Of a DNA stretch of 64,000 bases, positions 21,070 through 33,000 are shown in pieces (the first letter of the stretch is position 1; each line of letters starts with the position of its first letter). The stretch covers positions 124,001 to 188,000 of the forward strand of contig NW_027441196.1 of the NCBI RefSeq assembly GCF_949628215.1, given 5' to 3'. Below the pieces are notes generated by a model, which searched no databases, was not told the DNA's origin, and saw nothing but the letters and a program-made list of their open reading frames with translations. The DNA comes from Phalacrocorax aristotelis (taxonomy: Eukaryota > Chordata > Aves > Suliformes > Phalacrocoracidae). A program made the position numbers and the translations under genes.

Positions 21070-24000
21070 CTGATGAACAAAAAGCGTAAAGCAAGAAGTT
21101 TCACCCGGTATTTTTAGCCAAGCCGAAGGAAGACTGGAATAACAACAGAACCTACAGCTATAACTTAAAACCATTCCCGCACTCTGCAGAACCTGATTCT
21201 GACACGCTCGTCAGCACCCACAAGTTTCACGTGGCTGACAAAACAGCAGCCTTTCCCTTGTTTTTCCTGAAACGCCGCTGTCCCAGGTGACTGAATCTCC
21301 AGGGCAACGGCGGGTTACTTTGGACAAAAGGAAGTGAGGATTAAAACGAGGAAGAGAAAGCTACCTACACTCCCCATCCCCCTGGATGGAAGCTTTCAAA
21401 TGCAGGACCTAAACCTTCCAAAGCCACCTGGGTAAGTTTGCTTCCCTGGAGAACTATGGTTCCAGAAAACAGCACATGGATCACAGAACCACCACAGAAG
21501 TTCCCATAACACAAAATTTGACCTGCCTATTTTGAGATACAGAAGTTAGGTAAGAATTTTGGTCCTAAAAGTGGTAAAATGAAAGCTGTGGAATTGCAGA
21601 CCTCACGCTATAACTTGAGGAAATAATAAAAAGAACAACCCGTAATGTAAATGTTGCCTGTGGGTTGGCACCCAGAGCTGCGTGCAAGATACCAGAGATG
21701 ACACACAACACACTCTTCATTCCACAGTGACCCAAACAACTTCCAATCATCCGAACCCTACATAACGTACGTCGCTGAATATCTGAATGGTAGGAGTGGC
21801 TGACAGGAAAGATACTTATTTAATCCTCGGACGCAAACTGTTTGAAGTGGAGTCAACAACAGCCTGGAACACGGAATTTCCAACTGCACGGGGCAGCTTT
21901 GGAGTAGTGACACATTTTGTTCAGCTTTTAGGTTCAGCTGTAATGTAAGGTGCAGAGGCTTACTACAAGTATTTCAAAGAAGGGTGTGATAAAGAAAGCA
22001 GGATTCTTACTGAGCGCTGTTAAACCGGTCAGTAACCCCTGAGAGAAACTGGCACACTTGGCAGGACTTTTACGCTTACCATGAGATGAACGTTCATCGC
22101 CTGGTTCAGCCGTGCTGCTGCCGTACAGTTGGCACGCTGCAGGTGCTGGACTAAAAGAATTTCATGACTCTCTAAAAATTTCTCCAAACACTTCTACGAG
22201 AAATAACACATTTTAAAACATATATGATGATCCTGCCTCTTCTCTTGGCAAAGAAGGGATTCAGATTTTCCTCTTGCCCACACTTCCTTGTTCAGAGTCT
22301 GTGAAAGGCAGCTTCAGGAAGTCTCCCACTAGTCCCATCTCCCGACAGATGTCATACATATCTTTTAATAGCTCTTCCTCCTTTAACTGAGCGGCGTCTT
22401 CCTGCAGCAGACCCCAAGCCTCTGCCATGCACCTGTAGTTAATTTTTTGAGATGTAAAGGCGTATTAATAGTATAACTAAAAAGATGCACCACAATTATT
22501 GTGCTCAAAGTTTAAAGGAAATTTAGGGGATTGTGATTTCTAGTGTTTGTTCTCCACCTTTCACAGTATTTCAATGCCAAAACGGTGGCATATATTTCTT
22601 TACCTGTTGGACAACAGCACAGTGAGGAAAAGCCGCTCTTCACAACTGCTTGAGAACGGTGGCTTCATCACCTGCATGTATCTGAGGGCTCGCCTATGCT
22701 GTCCTTGGCACATGAGGGACCCAAGAATTCTCACGTGTTGCCACGACACAGGTTTGGTTGTAGCTGGGTGAAAGAGCAGGGCCAGGGAATTCTGCAGAAG
22801 GGGGAGATCAGGTTTACTAAGATCACAGAATCCCAGGTTGGAAGGGACCTCAGCGATCATCTAGCCCAACCTTTCTGGGAAGAGCCCAGTCTAGACAAGA
22901 TGGCCCAGTACCCTGTCCAGACGACTCTTGACGGTGTCCAACGTGGCCGAGTCAACCACCTCCCTGGGGAGATTATTCCAATGGTGACTGTCCTCAGTGC
23001 GAAAAATTTCCCTCTGGTGGCCAATTGGAATCTCCCCAAGAGCAACTTGTGTCCATTCCCCCTTGTCCTCTCCATGGGACTCTGTGTAAAAAGGGAGTCT
23101 CCATCTTCTTTGTAGCTGCCCCTGAAGTCCTGGTACACGGGGATGAGATCCCCTCTGAGCCTCCTTTTCTCAAGGCTGAACAAACCCAGCTCTCCCAGCC
23201 CATCCTCGTATGGCAGCTTCCCAGTCCTCTGATCATCCTGGTGGCCCCTCTCTGGACCCCTTCCAGCCTGGCCACATCCTCTTTGTATAGAGGGGACCGG
23301 AACTGGACACACAAGCACACAACAAAACTGTTCAAAAGTTTCTTCAGTAAGGGTGAATGTCCTTGATACCGGACAGGTAAATATAAATTCTTTACTATTT
23401 GCAGAAAAAAAAAATCAGTTAGCCATACAGAAAAAAAACAGAGTTTTTTAAAAGGAGTGATTCACACTCGGCTAGGGTAACCAAATCCCCATAGGCAAAC
23501 ATCACTTCTTATAAATACAAGTTATTCTCCCAGACAGGTTGTATTAAAATTGTGACAGACAAAGAGCAACCTTCAGCATCAGAAGGAACATGAATTAGAT
23601 TGAAGAGTCACTTTGGCGGTCTTCTGTCTCAAATCTTGCTGCTAGGATGGTCATTTGACTATTTAAAGTACCCAAACCACTGCTTTTGAGAAAGTGCTTG
23701 ACTGCTCTGCTGAGAACAACCTGAACAGACGGCTTTGGCAAGTCACACGTCAAGCATTAACGTTGACTTCTTCATTGTCTTAATCCATTTCCTGTCAACG
23801 TAATTAAAACCAAACTGCAGATCATCACGTATTCCTGAAGGTGCTGCTGGAGCAGGATTACAAAAAAAGCTTCCCATGTTTTATCACCTGTTATTAGCTA
23901 AGCACCAGGTTTTTAAAGTCATTTGCTAGATCATAGCCTTGTACTACAACGTATGCCTAACTAAACTGTCACATGCTTACTTCATAGTCCTTGTGGTCTA

Positions 24001-27000
24001 GAAGCCAAAATCCTTGAATAAGCTTAACAAGGCCCGAAGGGATGGCAAAGGCAGCTGCGAAGGAGTCGACGGAAGCTTCTGTTTTGTTCGGAAAGGAATG
24101 TATGATGTCCAGCAGCAAGTAAATTGTCTGATATCAAGTATCTAATTAAGGCTAATAAATTTGCAAGACCAACAATTTATCACAGGAAATAATATTATTC
24201 CTATGATTAATATAATAGGAATAAATAATAAAAGGAAATAAGAATATCATAGTGGTAGGACGCAGAAAATACTCATGTATTAGTCTTGCCATTTTATGCT
24301 GTTGCAACCTGAAGGTAGCCAGGCCCTAACAACAAAATTGCATTCCGAATAAATAACCAGAAAGACAGACTCTCTGATTTCTCTAAGGCATTCAGAAAGG
24401 TTGCCTTTCGATATTTAAACAGTTCCGTTGGAAACTCAGGCTCCCTCTTTAGTCACTGGAGCCACCAGCTGGACATTCAAAACACGTGAACGGCCAATGC
24501 TTGATTATTAAAGCAAACAAATTCTACAGTTGGTTTCTTCCCTCCTTTCCAGCGTATATGAAACAACTGAAATTAGGGTGTCCTTACAGCACAGCTTAGC
24601 TCTGAATGATTAAAACTGGATTTGAACCAGTACCTGGATCATTCATCGGCAGTGTCCTTTTCTCTTTCTGACAGCTGTTTTGGGGGGTGTATTCTCATCA
24701 GAGAGCTCCGGGGTGCAACAGCTTTTAAAGCCCCTGCTCTCTAGGCTCCCCTCTCGGGTCAGGCAACAAACAACCAAAGCAACGCAGCGCATTTTGGCAG
24801 CTTAAAACTTCAGTTTCTGCCCAGTGGCTTTTCTCTTCTCTCTCTCTTTATTATTCTGTGTGCCCGCACTTGTAACAGCACAAAAGCAAGCCCTCTTAGC
24901 TGTGCTGGAAAATGGATGATTTCAGCAAAATCAGGTCCTGGTAAACCGCTGTCAGAAATCCTTTTGCTCTGAAGCAGCACATTCTAGTGCATCGCTCGAG
25001 GAAGCAGCCGTTTGCTACAGGTATGGGTGCTTCAAAAATGAAAAACAGTTTACATTTTGAGAAAATCTAAGGGAGCTTTCTACTTTTAACATTGCTTAGT
25101 AAACCTGTTTTCTGATATCAGAAAAGACTTTGCAACAAAACATTTTAAAAATTCCTAAACAATCCACAGTACAAACAAATAATCAGTGCTTCCTTCCGTG
25201 CCTTCATTCTAAACTACATGTTTTCCCTTGCACTGTGTTTGAAGCATAAATTAGAAAATGCATCGAACGCGTAGGTGACAGACATTTCAGACCACTGATG
25301 TGCGTATACTGGAGGTGTGACAGAAATAACTCCAAGGGATACAATTGCATGTTTGTGGCTTTCTTCAACGCCTTCTAGCAAATAGAGCTCCAGCAGTGCC
25401 TGGAATGAAAAGGGAAAAGGTTTTTAAAAACTCCTCTCTTTGAGAAATCATTGGCTTTGGGGGAGGGCTGGGCTGGGGCTGGGGTCTGTGGTGGTGGTGG
25501 TTGTTTTCAGGGAACACAACACTCACCCGTAAACTAGGAGGTGGGTATTTCCCAGTTCCTCCTTCCTCTCTCTGCCACATCTCCTCAACTTGGTCTCCCA
25601 ACTGGGAAACCATCCCATCGACCGTCAGGCAGTCAGAGTCCCATTTGCCTCTGGAACAAAACGTAGCGAGGATTTGACAGAGGAAAACACTAATTCCAGC
25701 CTCGCGGTGTCACAGATTTCCTCCAGCCAAAACAAACCCAGCAAAAGCTCCCACGAGTCCAAGAAAGGAACAAACAGACACAGGCATGATCGTGATTTGA
25801 ATGAGACTGGAAAGAAATTTCTGAGTCAGATGAAAGGTGTTCATTAGATCATAGTGAGCTATTAAAGGAGTTCCAAATAGGAATCCTAGAAGCTCCCTTA
25901 TTAAGGGGAAAGTTGCAGTTTTCAGTTTTTCTTTTTTGTCGCATTACTTGTAATACAAAGGCAGCGTGAGCAAAGCTACCCCAAATCTCACGCCTCCAGC
26001 GGGACTGTTCCCACACACAGCGGTGAGACCACAGCACGGAAATGTCCGGCTTTGTTCTCAGCACCTCGCTTCTGTTACTGAAAAACAGTCACGGTCACAA
26101 AGCTGAGCCCACAGCTGAATTCTGGTACCACCTGAAGCAGCACGTTTGTGCCTCTGCACATGCCATCACAGTGACGGAGGGCTGGCCTGTTAAACACTGC
26201 ATTCCTCAGAAGCCCATCGCAGGCTCCTGCGGGCTGCGACGCCAGCCTTTCATTTCCCGAGGAGGACGAGCAGAAGCAGCACGCTGGAGGTGGTGCTTCT
26301 AAGGAGCCCGTGAGCCTGTACGAGAGTTACCTCAGAAGGAACCTCAGGAAGAGGAGCTTGAAAGCCAACGCCTGACATAGAGCAGCTTCCACCTGGACTC
26401 CTCCTGCAGCACCTTGTTCACGGTGCCACAGCCTGAGCTTCTTTAGGACTTGCTTTAGTTACAGTACAGGTGCCAAATTAAAATCTGCTCTCACCTAACC
26501 CAAGGCACATCACCTGTATGCCAGGGAGCCAGTCCAGGAAAGGGAGTTCCCATGAGGAAGGCACTTTTATCCAGTCGCCAGGAGCGCGCTGGCTGTGCCA
26601 GCTGCGTGGACCTCTGCCCATCTCCTTCAAGGACACCGCGGTGCTTGGGAGTAGGAGATTTGGGCCAATCCCCTTATCGCCATCTACTACTCGTCAAGGA
26701 GAGAGATTATTTTTGGTTTTTAAAACATGCTTTCTTCTGTGTCCAGAACAATTGCTCTGCAAAGGCCGTGCCTTGCTGACCTGGCCGTGACTGACCCTGT
26801 CCTCATCACATGCCCTTTTCCAGTAGTCACAAATCACACAGAATAGCCAGTGAATTACGTGCGCTTCAAAGAAACGATGATACCAACAAAGGGCACTAAG
26901 CAGAGGTATATATCAACGTTTTAACCCAGGAAAGTAACCTCTGTGTTCTGCAGAACACGCGCATCACTGAAGTCAGGGCTGTTGCCGGCAAATGCATGAA

Positions 27001-30000
27001 GCGTAGCAAATGCAGCTGTTGATGGAAAAGCCACTCGCTGCCGCTTCTGAATTTGCAGTGGAACTGTTCTAGAGCTTTCCTGCACGTCTTACCTTGATAA
27101 ACGCTCCAGTTTCTGTCGATGACCCGCGTAGTAGCTCTGAATCAGAGGATAATTGTAGAAAGGTCTAGAGAAACTCATATCATCACCTACAGGCAATAAA
27201 TAAGAAGTAAGTTAAAGAGGGAATACCACATTTTCAACCTACAGTTTTTGACTAAAAAAGACACAACACAGAAGCTGAGCATCAAAATCACAGGCCAGCC
27301 TCCGACTTTGAAAGAAGCCAATCCTCCTTCTGCCTTTGCTAAAAGAGACCGAAGACACAGGAGTCAACTCCTTCTTGTCCCAAGCGCCATTTCAAGTTTA
27401 CAGCTGAGGTCGCATCCAGAACATGTAGTGTCAGCTGAAGTTCACTATAAAGAAAAAAACCCAATTCTCAAAGGGAATGGGTGTTTAAACATGTCACGTG
27501 AGCATGCGTAAGGCAATTAAGGCTGACAACAGAATTTATAACCCATCCAAATGATGAACTATTTCCAAGGTGTATTTTTTCCCCAAACAATCAGTAAAAA
27601 GATCAAAACATGCAGGCCATGCTTTTACTGTAAAATCAAGCATTCCAGTGTCGGTGCTTTAAGAGTTACTTGTTTAAAATCTCAAGTATTTCAAGCTGTG
27701 GGCATGAGCAACTCCTTCACTCAGAGGCTTAGTGCTGTTTCTGAGAAACATCCCGGAAAGAAACTTGGCATCATTCTACACGATGTAGTTGAAAAAAACC
27801 CAGTAAAACCTCAATTTCAGCAGCATAACTTCAGCATCTGCTGTCACTGAACCGGCACGGCTTGGTATTGATGAAGCACTGACAGAACCACGGCTAGGCA
27901 GGTGTTCATAGGAGCCACTTACTGCTACAAATGCAGGACAGTTTATGCTTACCTGAGCCCTCGGGCAGGAGACGGGACCAACAGAACCAGAGGACCACTC
28001 GAGCATACAAAGCTGTGAGGCTGGTTTCTGCCAGCTTCTTTGTCAAGTCTGCAAAACAGGTAAAAAAAGCTCAAGAGGACTGTTGGTATGCAATTTCTTT
28101 TGTTTTGTTTTGTTTTGTTTTTTAATAAAACTCCCCTCATTGCACTAAAGTGAAAGTAGAAAAATAACAGGCTAGAAATCTTTGCCTTTGCATTTTTTTC
28201 ACTCCGTAACACGTCCTTCTCTGAAGAAAAAACCCACAATCACAAGCAACCCCTACAGAGACGCAGATTCACTAAAGGTTACATAAAAAAAAGTAGTCTG
28301 AACAGTTAAATCCACTCATGGATAAGACATCTGTTTTTCACAGAGCAGAGATTTTTCCTCTAGCAAAGGGATATTCTCTTTTCTCCTCCATATGCCAAGA
28401 ACAATTTGTAATAGAAACAGCTACAGAAATTCATGCAACTCACTTCACACGTCACTCATTCATGCTTCCTTTCCTTTTTTAGTCATTTCCAATCCAATAT
28501 TTGCATGCAATTACGCACTGCTAGCTGACAATCAAAGGGAGTATTTGTCACAGTGCCACATCCCGCTGCTGTAATTTCAAGCCGGGTGCTTGCACAGCTC
28601 CTTGCTGAACGCAGCCTCCCCACCCACTCGCACCAGCCCCACAACAAACTCTTGCCCTGAACTCAACGTGCGTTAAGTGGCAGCCCCAACCCCTCCCATT
28701 TAAGCCCCTTCTCCCCACTACATCTGACTTGCTGCCCATCAGCAAAACCAACAGCAGCTCCTCTTTCCACAATTACAGCCCCAGCATCATCCCAAATCTT
28801 AATAAAACATACCACCGAGTTAGAAATACTGTGACAAACCTTCTCCAGCCAGCTCGTGGGCTGCTGTTAGAAAGCAGTTTAAGACTCTGCTAAGGTTGCT
28901 CAAAAGCAACTGGCGGCGCTGAAGAGCCTGTAACCTCTGCGGGTCAGTGGAGCTGCAGGAGCCGTCAAACAGCACAACACCTTTTCAAGAGCAAGTATGA
29001 AAGCGTCAGCCTGCAGAGCAAGTTCAGAGTCGCAAAGTGCACTTCCAGATCTGCAGGCAAGACCATCTACCAGCAGATCACTGATTGAGCTCAGCTGGAA
29101 AGAATGACTCTAGGTTTGCAGCATGGCTGCACTAGTACTCACAGATTTGGTCAAATGCGCCTTTTGTATAGATCACTCTGCTCCGTGTCCAGTCAAGGGC
29201 AAACTCTACATTAGCAGCAGAACTTGGCTGCTCTTCAAAAAAAGAGAACAAAAAAGAAATGAATCAAGAATTCCAGACTAAAAAAATATGCAACACAAAA
29301 ACCACACAAGAAGTGTTACCTTTAGATGTCCAAAGCTTAATGCAGCCGCTCAGAAGCCCTACAGAACCTGTCCGGGCAGCAGCTGACAAGACCGCGTCTA
29401 ACTGCTCCTCCTAAACGTAGCAGACAAAAGAAAAGGAGAATCCCACCTGCTTTCAACATCCCAACCACCAACAGTAAGTGCTTGTTTCTAACTGTGCCCT
29501 CACTCGGGCATCACAGGCTGGGCTGCTTGTTGCTGGGAGGAGCACAGGAAACTTTCCCTCTGACATGACAACTTACCAAAGGCTAATTCTAACCTCCTGC
29601 ACGGAACCTCATGCTTTGAGGAACTGACGGGGGGAAGGTTGTTCTGAGGGAACGATGCTTCCTTTTCTCCAGTCTGCCCTCTTTTTCCAAGGTAATCAGG
29701 GATCAAAACCCAAACTCAGGACCACGCAGGCAGTTGCACTCATTGATGAGAGAGAAGGAACAGCTTTCCCCGACTTTCTCTTCCTGCTCCTAGAGCAGCG
29801 CTGCCTTCCTTTCTAGACATTCAGGCCCTGATCGTGCTTCAACAGGAGGCAACGGTGGGTTTACACTCCCAAGAGGGGACCTCAAACATCACCATTTGCA
29901 TAAAACTGGCAGGGTACAATTGCAGTTACGCGTGTGGATGGGCAGGAGCAGCATAAAATGGCCTCTGACACTGAAAGCAGCGCCATGGAAAGCTTAGGAA

Positions 30001-33000
30001 AGGTCCATCTCTTGACATTCTCAATAAAGACACAGTAAAAGCTCACCTCCTTCTGGAAGCCGCTGCACGTCATATGAACAACTCCAGAGCTCAGCAAGCA
30101 CGTGCCATCTGCAGAGACAACAAACGTTGGACAACGTTCCATACTCTCACAGTGATGGAAGGACCAGTTTACATTTTTGTCATAGCAGCCCCTGGAAAGG
30201 TACAACTGAGTACCCGTTCTCCTCCTCAGAGCACTTAAAACCTTTTTTTAGAAAAATAATGGCTGAGTGTAGAAATTTTACCTCCGGGGCTATCGAGGTG
30301 CTGCGCTTTGAGCTTCAGCCCAGAGTCATTTTATCTGATCACCAGCACCACGTCATGGGCTGCGTTACAGAAGCACCCAGCCCCCAGGCCCAGCCAACTG
30401 TCAGAATGGTGTCACAATAGCACACGCTTTGTCAGTACAATGTGATCAGAGTTGGGCGGGGGGTGAGTTGGGGTGTTTTGGTTTGGTTGGGTTTGGGTTT
30501 TGCGTGACAGCCAATGAACAGGGGAACCAATAAATGGCATCTGAGCTCGGTTTAAGCTTATCACTATTCCAAGCAGTGAAATACCTACTAAAATTATAGG
30601 TGCTTGGGTGAAAACACAGCTCAGGGTGTGGATAAGAAGGAGGAACTCTCCAGCTTAGGCTGCGCTCCTGCACCACAACATCCAGAAGGAGGTTTGGAGC
30701 AGTCGTGCTTGTCACAGCGTCCAGTGACCACAGTGCAAAATAGGGGCAGTCCTGAAGGGATTCTTCTGGCCTGAAAGAAAACAAGTGCAGAAGCTCAACG
30801 CTGACTTTCCAATGAATTATGGGGAGGGATACTGAAAACAACTCCATCAAAATCTACCTTAGTGAGCGTGGCATTTGAGCCTGATACCAGCAAGTAATGT
30901 CAAATACACCCAAATAAGTAGATGGTTTTCCCTGGCTGCGTGTATTCACTTGCCAGCTGAAGACTGAGACACTGGCGTCAGGAGATATGACTGTAAAAGA
31001 CAAGACATTGTGTCTTATTGGGAGAAAATACAATATACCTGACATTTTCAAAACACCCCTTTCTATTTTAGCTTCATTCTGCTACATCACTCATGAAACG
31101 CAACACTTCAGTAAGAATAATTTTAAACATTTACACCGTAGCAAACACCTCTGTGATAGGTTTCAGTCATACTGCCCCCCTTTTCGAGTTCCAATTGTCT
31201 CCATCCTAAGCCAAATCAAATACACAATTATCAGCTAATCAGGTTTTCCATACAGTAAGAGTGGATCAAGATGGTTAGCAAAAAAACCCCCACAAGAATC
31301 CCAAAACAAAAAAAGACCCTAGGAAAACATACCTCGCTACTTTTAGAAAGCATACAAATACTTGTCGTATACACTTGATCACTCAGCTGGCATTATTAAT
31401 TTCCAGATTTGACTTAATTACAAGTTTTTCGAATAGCTCCTTTCCAGCACAGTCAGAATGAAAGAACACAATTATCAGACAAAACAAATACAAAACCCCA
31501 AACCCAACAAACAGGAAATTGGAACAAAGAGTTTAACATCAAACATTGACCATGTTACACTCGGGTTCTCTCAAGAAGTGGGACGGTCTGTCTCCTCTGG
31601 GGAAGGCATGCTCTAGATGTGAGCAAAGTGGGTGGTGCATCCTTTACCCTGACAGAGCAGGGAACCAGGAGACAGGTCGTTTGGCAAAATGGGTCTCTGT
31701 TCTCTGCTGAATTCATCAGTGCTGCTTAGGGAGCCTCCCACGCTTTACTGTGTTTCATCGTGAACTTCTGTGCCCTTTCGCTTGTGTGAGCCGCTGAAAC
31801 TGCCTTTGAAGATATCAATTAGTTCCATAAATCAGAAGCCAGCTGCATTTCTAACCTCAATCCACATCCAACGGTAGCTCATGTGGGCCTACAACCTGAA
31901 TAGTTTCTGGACAAAAGCTAATTAGGGTCCATCAGAAAAATTACAAGTATTTTTCCATGCCTCACACTTCATAAAAAGGGGCTTTTTTGTTGGTTTTGTT
32001 GGGTTTGGTTTGGTTTTTTTTGGGGGGTGCGTGTGTTGTTTGGTTTTGACAAGTTTTTAGAAGGCCCTCTCCCCAGAATCATGACACAAGTGGAGAAAAT
32101 CCAAAGGTGTTTTTATTAGGTTTTGACACCCTGTTGTTAGAGGGTGGCACCACAAAAGAGGTGGAAGCTGCCTCTTCAGGACTAAGTCAAAGCTAATAAA
32201 CACAACTAGCCTAGAAAGTCATGCCAGTGCCTCCTTTGTGACCTCAGGCATAAGTTAAGGCCAGTAAGAAGAGAGGGAAGGGCATTCACACACCCAGACA
32301 AAAGGCTGTGGCAGTTATCTTTCTGTATATCAGTATCTTTCTGTATATCAGTATCTTTCTGTATATCAGTATCTTTCTCATAGTGAGGGGCCCAAAACTG
32401 AACACAGGATTCGAGGTGCAGCCTCACCACCGCCGAGTAGAGGGGGACGATCACTGCCCTACTCCTGCTGGCCACACTATCTCTCATACAAGCCAGGATG
32501 CTGTTGGCCTTCCTGGCCACCCGGGCACACTGCCGGCACATCCAGATGGTTGGGGAAGGTATCAAACAGATCTGGCCCCAGGACCGAGCCCTGGGGAACA
32601 CCACTTGTGACCGGCCGCCAGCTGGAGGCAGATGCAGGCATAGGTTTGAAGAGGGGAAAAAAGAAAGTTCAGGGAACATTCCTAAGCAATGGAGGGGATG
32701 ATCTTGCTGTTCAAAGACGAGAGCTGGAGGAATAAAATCGCTGACAAGTGTTATAGAGGTGACCCCACCATACATCGCTACAGCATGTCAGCAAGCATTG
32801 AAGGGAAAAATAGGGTTTATCTTAGCAAGTCCCACAGAACCCAAGCACCCAGTTTTTCCTTTGAAATAAGCCCAAGAAGTTAGTCTATATAGATTTTTAA
32901 GACCTTCAGACTGTGGGTATAGAACAGCATTCATTGCTTGGACTCCAAAACCATTTCGTTTAGAATCACCAAACACGGACATCAGGAACAAACCTTCATC

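Larger units (their letters stand above)
22080..29410 (-). other. ELYS-like exons 12-22 (helical ELYS domain)
   Basis: Exon spans, high to low: 29410-29320, 29232-29143, 28980-28840, 28048-27953, 27186-27093, 25650-25527, 25399-25343, 24127-23981, 22791-22604, 22432-22288, 22193-22080. Landmark blocks: [80 protein letters not shown] and [17 protein letters not shown]. Phases chain correctly throughout. All borders are GT-AG except the donor after 22288. One 3' splice site (22791) sits about 32 bases from a CR1 3' end. Large introns (for example 27092-25651) hold no recognised gene. Confidence 0.87.

Noticed and set aside
29577-29673. Splice-bounded minus-strand segment as the missing ELYS exon
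   Set aside because: It has AG and GT borders, but is 97 bases long, which would break the phase-0 to phase-0 junction, and the translation does not resemble ELYS.
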